From Gracilariopsis chorda (taxonomy: Eukaryota; Rhodophyta; Florideophyceae; Gracilariales; Gracilariaceae), in contig NBIV01000126.1 in assembly GCA_003194525.1 (NCBI GenBank), forward strand, positions 1 to 64,000: a DNA stretch of 64,000 nucleotides, read 5' to 3'. Positions 21,330 through 33,700 of the stretch are shown here, piece by piece. The notes beneath the pieces are model-generated. The model had not been told where the DNA came from, ran no database searches, and was given only the letters and a program-made list of their open reading frames with translations. Positions within the stretch are counted from its first letter, which is position 1. Each line of letters opens with the position of its first letter. The translations under genes were made by a program, and so were the position numbers.

Positions 21330-24300
21330 TGGGTTTCTTGTCGAATTAAGAGCTGAACGTCTACGGTCCGGAAGCAACAACATTCCTGTAGCTGCAACAC
21401 GATTCAATAACCTATGAGTGTAGTGGTTGTGTTTCGTCAAGGCGTCGGCAATATTCACTCTTCCTTGAATCCAACGTAAAATACCAAGCTCTCGCGATTC
21501 AAATGAATCCCTTATATGTTAAACAGTCTGACGTAGCCTGTATTCTCTGCTCTTATGGAACGTCGATATTGTATCAAACATTCCCTTTGAAGCCATTTTC
21601 AGTACATGAGGAAACGCGTCGGATGGAAAACTGGACTGCAGTGCGCATTTTATATTAAAACCACTGTCGCCTGCTTCCGTACATGCAATTATCTCCGCGC
21701 CGTAAGATGAATATGATACCCCCTTTTGCTTAAACCCAGCGCAGTCTATTAAATTATATGTACTCGCGTCGCCTTCAGGTGTGGTATACCGAACACCACT
21801 GATGGAACCAGTTTGCCCGTACTGATGCGATGTGGATATATTGAATGAGGCGTCCGAGAAAGAAACTACTTCTGCTGAGCTGACTCTTCCTGATGGTCAC
21901 TAGAGCGTGATCACAGGCCGTAAGTGACGGAATTCATCTAGAATCTTGTTAGCATCTAAGAGTTCTTGAATGGTAAGTTGAGGAATCTGCTGTTACAAGC
22001 GGGAAGCAAATAACGCTGCTTAAGGAAGTGCTTCGCAATCGAGCCAAATGAGTTCTACGGCTAGGGTGCGATGCATATTAATTCAATTGGAGATGCCCCC
22101 GTCGTGCTTCATGGCTCTTCTAGCTTTGTTGAAATTCAATGTTCTGATCTCATCCATATATTACTGCATGGACAGTTTAACCATGCAATATTCGGCTTGG
22201 CGGAATTGAGATTCATTAAACTTAGTCTCGTCATCCATGATCGTCTCTCTGACAAGAAACCTATCGGCTAACGTTCGAGAAAATTCTTTCATGTCCTCGA
22301 TATGTCCGGAAATCAATAGGTCGTCTGTCAGCTTAGCAATCATCAGCTGTCTTTCGCCGTTCTCTGTCCGCCGTATATACAGCCGGCATACTCTAAATTC
22401 ACTCTGGAATCCTGCATTATGTATTAACCAGTTCTCGATCACCGTTGCCCACTGCCTTCCTCCGTCGCTGATACAAAACGGGAGTTTTAGCATCTTTCAC
22501 AAAGTACTAAATTGTCTTTCCACTCGCGCGGCTGTGTAGCGAACCGGTCTCGCTTAATCGGTCCGCTTTGGAGGTAAGCTCCTTTTATATCAATAAGTCC
22601 GATGCGAAATTAAATTATCGTCACGAAGGATAGTACAATGCGAATGATATCGAACCGTGCGTTGGCGGATTCATTGCGAATTTTTCCTTTCTCCTTGTAC
22701 CAGTTCCAGTGAGGCAGAGTCTGGCCTTCATGCATTTGCGGTTCGTTTCTTCGTTTTTGACCTTATAGAAGACATGCAAATTTATGACGTTGGCATTAAG
22801 AGACACTGTGGCTTCGTCCACCTCAACATGAGCGCCCTTGCTGGCCTTTTCTCATTCTTAATCTACTGCCTTATCCAACATGCATGACGGCGCGCATTCC
22901 ATCTTGTTCCGTGTAACCTGTGCTTTCCGTAAGACATCCTCTACCTGATTTAATAATTGCTGTTTATTAGTCGTAAGATCAGTACTTTGCTCAGAGTGTG
23001 AACCACGCACTCTGGTTTGACCAATGTCTCGCCATGGGTCACCGGAAACTGTCCCAGCGAAGAAAGACGAACGTGTTCTTGAAGCTTCATTGATCTCAAA
23101 ATCGCTGTTCTCTGGCCCGAGCACATTGAGCATTACTTTTGCGGGCTCTGAACCTTCTGGCTGAGCTTCCTCCTCACTCACGGTGTCTGAGACATGATCT
23201 GCGAGTACGTCTTCCAGCACTACAGTCTGTACCGCCTTGGCTAGACTCCCTTCGGGCAAAAGTCTCACGTGTTCATATGCTAACTTCATCGGTGGTCCAC
23301 GGTCAGAGCGTCTGCCTCTGACATAGAACGGAATGGCACCAATGAATTTGGCTTTTACCCATCTAACTGGGTCGTTCTGCTTCGAAGTTTTGTAGTATAA
23401 CCATATCGTGGTTCCTGACTTCAAGGCCTGTGGGGAGGTTAGGTGATTGTTTTGTGTTCTAAGTACCTTCTGGAGGGTACGTGCAGCTGCTGTGCACTTA
23501 GGAGCTATCAGAAATCTCTCAGGAACGTCGGTGGTGGGTAGTCGTAGTATGGAAGGGGAGTATCCTCTAGCCAGTTGAAACGCCCTCATGACTGAACTAC
23601 CATGAAAAAGGTTAGTTAGGAATGGCGCATGTGTGGTATTCTCCTTGGCTATGCGGGAGAGAATCGAATTGAATAGGCCATTATTACGTTATACTTTGCC
23701 GTTCTTGGATGATAACCTTGCCGGTCGGTCCTGGATATGAATCTCATGCGATGAGAGCAGCTTCTTGAGGACTAAGTTGGTAAATTCGGGCTCGGCTCTG
23801 AAGTTTGTCGGGACACCATGATGAAATGTCCATTCGGATTCGAGCTTGTTCGATACTTCAGTTGCGTCTCTCCTAGGACCAATTGTACGTTCACTGTAGT
23901 TGGTCCCCAGGTCAATGATGTTGAATACCCCGTCTTTGTCGCTACGAATGTAGACGACAACGAAATCTGATTGGATGGATTCATTGAATTCCTCGCGAAC
24001 GTTGCTAAGCGATATCTGTTTGCTAGTAATTGGTCGTCCTCTCAGGGCGCAAATACCACGTGCGCCATGCACAGCGTCGCAAGTATCATACAATGCATCG
24101 CTCAGCTTTTTTGCATCTTTCAGTATCTTGTTCACTTCATTCTACTGTCTCGGAGAGCACGGCCATGACGTCGCAGTAATCTCAAGGGGTAGGGAGCGGC
24201 GCCGAGCGTTCCAGGTCTTTTGTTGCAGTCATGCCCGATATCACAGCCCATCAGTCTGTGTCAACAGCCATATTCCCCGCCATAAACTTCGTGATATCAA

Positions 24301-25185
24301 TCGACGGGAGCTTCGAGGCCCGTACTTAACTGACCAAACAGGCCGTCAGCAGCATTCATCGCTCTGTGTCCCATGTCCGTTTCTTCCCACCCACCTCTCC
24401 TAGATTTTACTAGCGTCCTATCCTAAACAAGGCCATTTCTTCAAGCTATATGTTAGAATATCGATTACCTGCAGCGTCGCCCGTTAGCCGCAACACTCGC
24501 TGGGTCGAGTATAACAACGAGCGGAAAGAACTTTTCATCACACAATTGCATGTACTTCATCGGCAGTACTGTGCGTAAAGCGGTGTATCTTTTTGATTTC
24601 GTTCTTCTCCAAGTTCCTACCGCTGTTGCGAAGAAGGTTACGTATGGTTGATGAACTCTGTGGAACGATCTCCAAGCGTAGCCTTTCTTTACCGCTGCCG
24701 TCGTCTGCAATATAGGTATAGGACGCAGGGTACCTTGTATCTATTGGCGTCTCGAATCGTATCACTATCGGTCTTTCTTGGTTAAGAGTGTCAGAAAACC
24801 GGTTGAAATCAAGTCCAATGAGCAACGGAGAGGACCGGTGTACTAAGTCAAAATTGATAGCAGTTGGTCTGCCATTTATGTCATTAATGACAAGGATCTA
24901 CGAGCTGACTATGGGTCGAGCGTTTGCACCAGCGTTACCCCAGCCGTGGAGATAGTGATCCCTAGAAGAGTCTAAAGATAACGAAATTAATAGCGCGGCA
25001 AAGAGTGCAGCGGCCTCTTCTAAACCTTTTGTCGACGAAGGTGCTCCTTCCTCCAGAATTGAGCTGAGACCACCGCGGAGCTCTTTGGTCACCTTATTTC
25101 TGAAATCGCGACGTCGTCGGTACTTCTTCTTCAATATCGGCCACCGGAGGATCATCATCCTGCACGAGAGTAGGCTCGTCTGCAT
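21330..25185 (-). pseudogene. pol: copia-a pol relic
   Basis: Old Ty1/copia pol on the minus strand. From right to left: protease region (25110-24980: ILEEGAPSS..., where copia-b has ILDEGNPISS, then HGWGN), linker to 24538 (LIGLDFNRFSDT), integrase (24135-23600, first Asp in QSDF), integrase C-terminal region (23589-22858), RT (22840-22160 with GRQWA and, near 22330, TDDLLISGH) and RNase H (about 21900-21370: SFSDASFNIS, GQTG, SSYGAEIIAC, then VNIADALTKHN). Frames change repeatedly and stops are common. It is the same broad lineage as copia-b and -d but clearly diverged. No 3' LTR was recognised on the left. Confidence 0.75.
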
Positions 25186-25379
25186 TTTTTCTTGCCTTGC
25201 GCTTCTTCTTCATTTTTTCTCGGCATTCGTCACGATCCCCATACCACTTTACCGCCAGACCACATGCTCTACATCTGCTCTTCTCTTTGAGCTTCTTGAT
25301 AAATTGCGATCGTCCATGTCGCGCGGTTGCATTGCGTTTGCCGAGCATGGAGGCATGCGTACTATCCTGGTTAAAGTCG
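25094..25379 (-). pseudogene. gag: copia-a gag, C-terminal fragment
   Basis: Basic C-terminus of the copia-a Gag, with a cysteine cluster CRACGLAVKWYGDRDEC in the nucleocapsid position and an acidic end overlapping the protease frame. It runs directly into the duplication GGTAT at which gypsy-E is inserted and resumes at 30343. Confidence 0.6.
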
Positions 25380-25384
25380 GGTAT

Positions 25385-25604
25385 TGTAAGAGATGAGAGC
25401 GGGACTCTCTCGTTTTGCTACAATAGCAATTCGTTTACAAAAATATATCTCCCCTCTCTCTTGTAAATATCGAGAGAATAGTTGGCTTAAGTAGGAATCT
25501 TGTCGTTTTGAGTTCATGTTCTAAAAGGACGTGGACTCAAACTCAAATTCAAATAAGGGTCGTGACTTAACATGAACGGTCTCCTTGTTACGCGTTCTAT
25601 TGCA
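25385..25604 (-). repeat. gypsy-E 3' LTR
   Basis: 220 bp, TGTAAGAG..TATTGCA read on the plus strand; homologous along its length to 30119-30337. Confidence 0.85.
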
Positions 25605-25605
25605 C

Positions 25606-26060
25606 TCACCCCGACTTTGGACTCGAAGACCTCGGAGACGATTCATATTCCTGAATGAGATCCCTGCAATTCTGGGGACTAGATTTGGAAATCCAAATTT
25701 CATCTTCTTTGGCTTTTCCTTCAAATTGGACAAGATAGTATGTCTCTCGCTTATGGCGCTTTTTGTCCAAAATAGCTATCATTTCTTGTTCGACAGTTTC
25801 TTTTGTATCGATATGGACCAACAACGAAGTTCTTTATGATTCTAGTCTGATATATTTTCGGAGTTTTGGGACATGGAAGACATTGTGAGCCTTTTTCATG
25901 GTCGTTGGCAACTCAATTTGATATGTGACAGGTCCCATGACCTTTTGAACTTTAAAAGGTCCGAGAACTTTTGTTTGACACTTTTCTGGTAATTCCTGTC
26001 AAGCTGAAATTCCAGTACCAGCTACTCGTAGAAGTTGAAAATCTCCTACATTAAACCAAA
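25606..26060 (-). pseudogene. gypsy-E integrase C-terminus and chromodomain
   Basis: The integrase tail reads VLGPFKVQKVMGPVTYQIELP and HNVFHVPKLRKY, the standard C-terminal domain. After a frame break comes a chromodomain at 25824-25640 (MIAILDKKRHKRETYYLVQFEGK ... IWISKSSPQNCRDLIQEYE), with aromatic residues at the usual cage positions partly kept (YYLV, W). Chromodomains of such elements guide integration by binding methylated histone H3; that role is known for the family and only inferred here. The frame ends just before the purine tract and 3' LTR. Confidence 0.7.
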
Positions 26061-26062
26061 TA

Positions 26063-28401
26063 TCAATTCGGTTTTTGTTGGAATAAAATGTTTGATCGGA
26101 TACTGAGATGCTTCAATTGTTCCGTGCAAGTTGTCAAAAACCTTCTAGCTTCCATTTCATCAAATGCTGCTTGGCATTTTGTATCAAAATCTTGTAGTTG
26201 TCTTGAAATATCCGAGTGTGGTATTCTGCCCATATCAACTTCAAAAGGAGAAAGGCCTGTGCTCCTATTTTTGGATGCATTATATTCGTATTCCAATCCA
26301 CTGAGCGTAACATCCCACGTTTTTGGCTGTTTTTGAATGCAATGTCTAAGCATTTGCACTAAACCGGGAATCATGTTTTCAGACTGACCGTCGGTCTTTG
26401 AGTGATATTTTGCAGTTATATTGAGTTTGAAGTTTAAGAGCTCTGTCATGCCTCGGAAATAGTTGGACTTGAAAGGTAAATCCCTATCCAAAATTATATT
26501 GTGAGGCATACCGTGTTTCGAGAACACATGGTCCATAAATAAACGAAAACCATCTGTAGTCCTCACCCGTCTTTCGCGTAAGAACGAATATAGCCCGTTT
26601 AGAGAGTTTCTCGACAACCACCAGTACAGAATCATTGCCAGTACTTGTAGTTGGAAATCCTACAAAATCTGTGGTAATGACGTCCCAACACTTTTCGGGA
26701 CCTTGATGTGGTTGTAACAGGCCTTCTCGTTCCGTAGCCGAATTTTTGTTTGTTTCACATTCAGAACAAGAGAGCACGTGCTTCTGGATATCCTTGTACA
26801 GGTTGTTCCAATAACAATATGTTGCACAGTTGTGACACGTCTTCTCCACACCAAAATATGCCGGTTCGTGTAGCATTTGTATCACTTCTGTACGCAATTT
26901 AGAGTCGTTTGGAATGTAGACTCGTCTTACACCTGATCCAGTCCAATAGAGAATGTTGTCCTGCAATTGAACGTTTCGAGATTGACGATCTATTTTTACA
27001 GTGGGCGGACTCTTCATTTCTCTCAGGACACTTAACAGTTGTTGCACCCACGAATCATTCTTGTATGCTGCTACGACCTTCGGAAGGAGGTCAAGACTCT
27101 GTAGGTGAAGGACGTGGAAGTTTGTGGTAGAAACACAACGACTTAGTGCATCGGCTGCGGCGTTCTTTTCGCCAGGTATGTGTGTCACTTGAAATTCGAA
27201 GCTCTCTAACTCGTCCAGCCATTGCATCTGTCTCCCTGAACGTTTTGACTTCGATTGCAGATTCCTGATAGGTTCATGGTCCGTGCGTAAAATGAATTGC
27301 CTGTCTTGAAGGTAGACGGCCCATTCTCGTAGAGCAATCAATACAGCAAGCAGTTCTTGGTCGCCCGTGTCCCAACGACTTTCCGTGTCCGACAGTCGGT
27401 GCGAAAGAAAAGCTACTGGATGGCCATTCTGTTCTAGGGTTGCCCCGACTGCATGTTTTGAAGCATCGATGGTAAGCAAAAAGTCACTTTTTGAAGACGG
27501 GTGTCGTAATAGAGGTGCGGATGCCATGGCTTTCTTGAGATTCTTGAACCACATTTCTTCTTATTGTCTCCATTTAAAAATATTTTGTCGAATGATATCC
27601 GATAGTGAACGAGCAATAGAAGCATAGTTTCGTATAAAGCGCCTATAGAAATTTGTAAGGCCCAAGAAACGTTGAACGTCCTTAACAGACTTTGGATATG
27701 GCCAATCGGTGATAGCCTTGATCAACCTTCCTTGCGTGCTTATTCACTCTTCGTTCACTGTGAATCCCAGATATTCTACCTCTGTGGCTCCAAATTTTCA
27801 CTTTCTTGGTCTGATGTCAGTTTTGTTCTTACGAAGAATTGTGAGAAGCTTTCGCCAGTGTTCTTTGTGTTCCTGTTCGGACTCACTGCATATTTGGATA
27901 TCATTCAAATACAGTACGATACATTCGACGTGGAGGTCTTGTAATGAGTTTGAAAGCCTTCGAATAAGTGCAACAGGAGCATTTCGAAGCCCGAAACACA
28001 TCACTTTCCATTCATACGACCCAAACCTTGTCCCAATAGCTGTTTTGCGACAATGTTCTTCTTTAACTCGCATCTGGTGGTAACCCCATATCATCTATCT
28101 GGGAGAAGATCTTAGCTCCAGAGATCTGATCCAGCATCTGGTTTATGAGCGGAATGGCGTTTGCATCCGGCATAGTAATTTTGTTGAGAGCGTGGTAATC
28201 ACATACCATTCTGAGATCACCATTCTTTTTGTTGATAAAAAAGACTGGTGCCCCGTATGGAGACGTAGAATGTCGTATTCGACCCTTCTCCAAGAGCTTG
28301 GCCAATTGTTTCTTCAGTTCTTTCAATTCTGAATTAGAAATTCGAATAACTGGCTGAGCGGGTGGTGTCGCTCCAGGGATTTTATTGATTTCAAATTCCA
28401 T
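26063..28401 (-). pseudogene. pol: gypsy-E RT, RNase H and integrase
   Basis: RT N-half at 28401-28063 (LLEKGRIRHSTSPYGAPVFF, VCDYHALNKIT). After a shift, 28094-27798 (WGYHQMRVKEEHCRKTA) contains YLND in place of YLDD, an Asp-to-Asn change at a catalytic metal ligand (codon 27903-27905). RNase H and integrase follow from 27554 to 26484 (TIDASKHAVGATLEQ; RTDHEPIRNLQS; zinc module HEPAYFGVEKTCHNC..CSEC; Asp in ITTDFVG). Another shift leads to 26635-26063 with ILDRD and DGQSEN, the rest of the DDE triad. Not functional. Confidence 0.8.
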
Positions 28402-28529
28402 GCCACGGGTTGGGAGAAGTTCCTGGGGAAGTTCTTCTCGGAAAATGTCCTTGAACTATTTTAGCTGTGGTTTCGAAAAAGCTGCGCAGTCTACTTCTTT
28501 CATTTCTTGTGCGAGCTCTTCGGTGATTC

Positions 28530-30100
28530 CTGCCGCAAATAGTTAACAGTTTCCGCTCTTCATCACTTTTTTTTTACGAAATGATATGATGTTAAAGCAA
28601 GGACTATTTTTTTGTTTCATACTCTGCTTCTTTGGTGAGATAGCAACCTTCTTACCATTGGCTCGAGTAATAGAAATTTTGTTCGTTTTCCAATCAATCA
28701 ACGGGGTTTGGGTTTCTAGCCAAGTTCTACCCAGAATCAACACTGGAGTTTCGATCTCTTCACTCATGTTGATAAGGTGAATTTTCTCGTTGAAAATGTG
28801 TCCGCTTAGGTTCAATACACCTGTTACTTCTCCTTGCGGTTTTTGAACTGTCTTTAAGTTCCACGTCTAATTTTTTAACCATTTCGATCGTTAGTCACAA
28901 TTTCTTGGTGTCTTCATAAGCCATGAAATTGTGAGAAGCAAAAGAATCAATTACCACGTCTACAGCATGACCGTTTAGTAAAGCATCATACATCCAGCGT
29001 TTATCCTCTTTCATGTTTAATGCAGAGAGGAACATATGTGACTTCTGAGAGTCACTGTGTATTACCGTACCTTCGTACGGCTGAGCTAGTTTTTTGCCTC
29101 TCGTTCCTGCTTTCGTTTCTCAATCTCCTTTCGGCAAGGATGATTGGGGTCACTGAAAGGCTTTCCACCACGTACACAGCATCTGTCATTACTACGGTAC
29201 AAGCGTCCTTCTCTTTTCTGGGCGGAGCCCCAAAGATATCGCTTCTGGTTCTTTGGATTGCCTCTAAGTAGTATCGGAGCTTTGTTCTGGAGTTGTGTTT
29301 CCTTTCGACTTAGAATGACTATCTCGCTTTCCTCCATAGCGCTGATTCTTTTGTGATGTCTTCTCAAGATCACCATTCATTTTCATAGACAGTTCACTTG
29401 TGCGAGCATAGTCAAAAACTGCTTGCATGTTTGGATTGCCGTAGCGATCGATTGGTTGTGATGTAGGAAATTTCTCCCGTAAACTTTCCTTTCATTGTGC
29501 GGGGCAGGCTGTTGAAGAAATAGATATAGGCTTCATTTGGTGGTGTGCCACACAACATAATCAGATCTTCAAACTTAGAAATAAAGTCCTGAAGTTTCAC
29601 GTACTCATTGCGCTTTATTTCCATTAGCTTGATGCGTGCTTCAGCAATCTCGTTGCTTGGTACAAACTCCTGTGACATTGCAGTTCTGGGTTCTTCCAAT
29701 GTGTTCGGTGTCACGCTATTATGTTCCAAACGCGTTATACAGGTAGCAGCCTTGTCCTGAAGGCAGCATTCTGCTAAGGCTAACATTTTTTTCTGGGAGT
29801 AGTCGCACAACGATCAATACTTATGAATTTCATAAAAGAAGCTCTGTACCTTTTCGGAGGTTCTATCGGACGCCTTTCCAGAAAACATGGGGACTGGCGG
29901 TGATTTAAAACTTGAACTCATCGAAGGTGACGGAGAAGGTGCATTTGTTTGAGCGCTATTCTTGCTGTAGAATGTCTTGCATGTTCTGAATTTGTTGTGT
30001 TAAGTGTTCCATGCTGGGATCAGTGTTTTGTGCAGGTTCGGTGGGATCGTGATTTCGAGTTGAACGACGCATAGGAGAAACGTCTGTTGTTGCGAAATCC
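28530..30100 (-). pseudogene. gag: gypsy-E gag and protease remnants
   Basis: 29810-29412 carries a typical Gag helical core (DKAATCITRLEHNS ... EFVPSNEIAEARIKLMEIKRNEYVKLQDFISKFEDL). 29376-29086 is the basic nucleocapsid region with a damaged zinc knuckle (CCVRGGKPFSDPNHPC). Near 28936-28960 the protease site reads DSFASHNF, with Phe where Gly of D-S-G is expected. 28815-28543 is the rest of the protease domain. Frames are interrupted throughout. Confidence 0.6.
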
Positions 30101-30104
30101 GTTG

Positions 30105-30116
30105 CTGATGCTACCA
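30105..30116 (-). promoter_or_regulatory. gypsy-E primer-binding site
   Basis: Minus strand: LTR end ..CTCTTACA, two bases, then TGGTAGCATCAG. This resembles the site for the 3' end of initiator tRNA-Met (TGGTAGCGCC in Ty1). Confidence 0.5.
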
Positions 30117-30118
30117 AT

Positions 30119-30337
30119 TGTAAGAGATGACAGCGGGACTCTCTCGTTTTGCTACAATAACAATTTGTTTACAACATATGTCTCCACTCTATCTTGTAAC
30201 TATCGAGAGAATCATTGGCTTAAGTAGGAATCTTGTTGTTTTGAGTTCATGTCCTAAAAGGACGTGAACTCAAATTCAAATTCAAGTAATGGTCGTGATT
30301 TAACATAAACGGTCTTCTTGTAACGTGTTGTATTGCA
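30119..30337 (-). repeat. gypsy-E 5' LTR
   Basis: 219 bp partner of 25385-25604, immediately flanked by GGTAT (30338-30342). Confidence 0.85.
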
Positions 30338-30342
30338 GGTAT

Positions 30343-30406
30343 GCTCTGCTCCGTGCGATTTAGATGTGTGAGGGATGCGCCGGCTTCCTCGAAGGTGAGC
30401 ATGGGT
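30343..30406 (-). pseudogene. gag: copia-a gag fragment between two insertions
   Basis: 64 bp left between gypsy-E and copia-b. It reads PMLTFEEAGASLTHLNRTEQ in the copia-a gag frame, corresponding to the ALEEANLSEQELRH region of copia-b Gag, and links the gag pieces on either side. Confidence 0.55.
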
Positions 30407-30411
30407 ACAGT

Positions 30412-30692
30412 TATCGGTTGGACCTCTTTCAAGTTTGAGAAGTCCATCACGTATACGCAGTGTGGGGGGGTTCTCCGGTGAACAACTTGAGGAGTGGTAT
30501 AGTCTGAGTCGGCACAAGACCTTGCCGGGAGTCTTCCTCTTGAGTCTCCTGTGGGTAGGCTTTACTTAAGTAGGGATAGTAGGCGACCTGTCGGCTATTG
30601 GGATCGACGAAACACGTACTCTAAACTCCTACAACGCTTGTCAGTTGTACGTCATCGGCTTGCGTCGTGTGCTTCTTGTACGTGTTTTCACA
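30412..30692 (-). repeat. copia-b 3' LTR
   Basis: 281 bp; minus strand TGTGAAAACACG ... CCAACCGATA. Confidence 0.9.
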
Positions 30693-30717
30693 CACCCCCC
30701 GGTCGATGTAATATCTC

Positions 30718-33700
30718 CTACTTCCAAGTCTCTGAATGATGAGCGATACCAGCATTCGTGTTGACTTGCCAATACCCACTTGTTAGGATCCTGTTCATTG
30801 TACGCGAGTGATTAACGCTTCGCTTCGTCAAAGCGTCGGAGATGTTGCTGGTTCCGGGAATCCAGGTCAAGCAGTCGAGATCTCCGGCTTCAAACGCATC
30901 TCTTAACAATGTGACCGTCTTGCGTAAGCGGTACTCGCGTGGTTCGTGAAGCGTTGTTATGGTGTCAAAAAGGGCTTTCGAGTCCATGAAAATCGTATGC
31001 GGCACCTGAATAGACGTGTATATGTTCTGCAGCGAGTACTTCATATCTATGCCTCGATCTTCTGCGTCGGCGCAGGCCAAAATTTCTGCCCCGAATGAAG
31101 AATAAGTTACCCTTTGTTGCTTGTTGCTAACCCAGTATAGCGGATGAAACACGGGCTCTTCATCAAAGCTCGTCTCAATCTTGAGCCCAGTTAGAATTCC
31201 CGTCTGTCCGTAACTGTTCGATCCACTATCGTGCGATGCGTCTGATAGAATTATCAGTGAAACTTCGGACACTCCGAGAGGCCTTATGAAACGAATTTCA
31301 GGTTTGAGTTGAAGCACTTCTGCGAGCATCGCGTTTGCTTCGATTATATGACTAACTCTCAGCGTTCCAATCTCTTGTTGCATCCGCGAAGTCACGAAAG
31401 ACGCTTGGGGTAGAACCGCTGATCCAAGGTACATTAGTGTGCCAGCATGCGAACGATATTCATGAATTTCCTCTGCGGTTGCTTTGTCCGATCTCTCGCG
31501 CCTGCGGGCTTTGCTCAGTGCTGCAGGTGTCAGTCGTTTAATGTACTCGTTCATGGAAAGTAGCACATTGCCGTCATCGTCTTGCTCACTCGTGCAGCCA
31601 GCAAACGTGATCCTCGGTTCTATCCGGATCTTTCCGACGTTGAACTCGGTTTCCAATTTCTTCATGAAATCCTCTATTGCCCTGTTAGAACCAGCCACGA
31701 GGAGGTCGTCGACCACCTTGGCTACCAAAACGTAAATCCCGACGAAGAGTTGATTTATCCCAAATACGCGAGTTAGGCCGGCAGTTCCAAGCATCCAGTC
31801 CTTTATGCGCTTTGCCCACTGTCTCCCAGCGTCAACGATTCCGTACGGAAGCTTCTTAAGTTTCCACAGGATACCATTTTTCTTCTTGAACTCCTTTGGC
31901 GGCCTGACGTATATCTCTCGTCGAATTGGCCCACTCTGCAAATATGCGCCTTTCTTATCGGCCACTCCGAAGCAAAATCCCAGGCAGAGAGCGACACTAA
32001 TGAGGAGTCTGACGACGATCATGTCTGCGTTCGAGCAGTCTTTACGCACCTCGTCTTTCATATTGTCATGATTGCCATGCGTCACGAGCCGTGCTTTCAG
32101 CTTTCTGACATGATCCTCGTCCTCTTTGACTTTGAAAACGGTGTGCGATGATATAACGTTTGCCCCCTGCGGAATCTCCTTCTCGTCGACTTCTGTGTAT
32201 GCATTCGACCAATTATCTGCATGTTCTTTCTCGATTGCCTTCTTGAGCAACCACGGTGGCGCAAACTGCATCTCTCTTAATGTCACTTGGCGCGATCCGA
32301 TCGTCTTCGCTACGTCCTCCAGGACTTTCTGCTCACTGGACTCGAGTGACGTCGGCGTGGATAATAATTCTTCAGTGAGAATCGTTTCTGCGTGATGTCC
32401 AAGGTCTTTGCGTACAGCGTCCATCTCCGTCTCTGTCGTTACCATGAGATTCTCGCAGACTTCATCATCCTCGGGCATATCCTCGATAGATTCGGCATTC
32501 AACGTCAGATCGATGTAGTCCTCCATAACCCCTTCACTCAGTTCTCTGGCTAAATCAGAGTTGGGGCGTAGTCGGATGTCTTCTACGGCGACTTTCGAGT
32601 TCAGCCGACTCCCTGGTCTCCGAACCTCGATGATGTGCTCGGATACGCTCGATACGATGCCTGACTTCCACTCGTCAGGCTCGTTCTGTTTGCTACTGCG
32701 GTAGTAGAACAGGACGTCGTCCCCTGGTTTTATAGCGTTCACGCCGAGCGAAGAGTAATTACGCCCCTTCAGGAGTTTCTGGAGCTTTCTTGTGGCTGTT
32801 TGTTTCTTGTAAGCATCCATCAGCTCCTCCGTGACCATTCGTCTAGGTGTACCTAGTATTGACGGTGCGTAACCGCGTGCTAACTCGAACGAGCTGAGCG
32901 TTTTTGATCCGGTGAACATGTTGGCTAGGAAAATTGCCCTCGATATCAATTCGGCGTTGGTGCTCTCTGTCTGATCAAGCTGCAGCTTCTCGAGTATCCT
33001 CTTGACGACTCCGTTTTTGCGTTCGACTATGCCAGTTTTATTATGCCTTCGTGCTGGACGTGGCTTGAACCGTATTCCCCTGCTCCTCAGATATCGTGCT
33101 ATTTTGCGATTGTTGAACTCATCATCCACGGTAAGGGCGCCGGGTTCTCCGTGCCTGTTCATCCATTCGGTATCTAGAACGCTACACATTGTGTTTGCAT
33201 CCCGATTGGACACGATCGACCCTTCGGAAAGTCCTGTACCGGTATCTACCATGTGCATCAATGTGTACTTCGTTCCCCTTACCTCCAAGAACGTAAAATC
33301 TACCTGAAGTTCTACGTTGAAGGCCTGACTCACATGAGTGACGGAGACTTTCTTGGAAGGAGGTGGGGGACCACTTTTTGCACATACTGGACATTCTGAC
33401 GTGATTCTTCTAATTTCCTTTTTCAGTTCCTCGCTGAGGTGTCCTGCACTTTCGCATATCGCAACTAATTCGTCGTATGGCGCGTGCGTCAACCTGTGCA
33501 GGCGCCTCGCTAATGATTTCGGTGGCAACTCGGTTAGCGTTTTCGATAGCATCGTGTGAACGGTCGGCACGATTAGGATTCTTCTCCGCAATTCAAAGGG
33601 TGAGGTTCCTGAAAGATAGAGCTGCACGACTCTTTCTCCTATGTCCGTAGGTCTCAAAATGGTGAGCGTGGGCGGGTCATCGATGAAGTTCGTAGAGCTG

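Larger units (their letters stand above)
25385..30337 (-). mobile_element. gypsy-E, chromodomain LTR element inserted in copia-a
   Basis: Complete insertion: LTRs 25385-25604 and 30119-30337, target duplication GGTAT at 25380-25384 and 30338-30342. Order on the minus strand is LTR, primer site, gag, protease, RT, RNase H, integrase, chromodomain, purine tract (GTCGGGGTGAG), LTR. The coding part has stops, frameshifts and lost catalytic residues. The two LTRs differ at a couple of dozen positions, so it is not recent. Confidence 0.85.
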
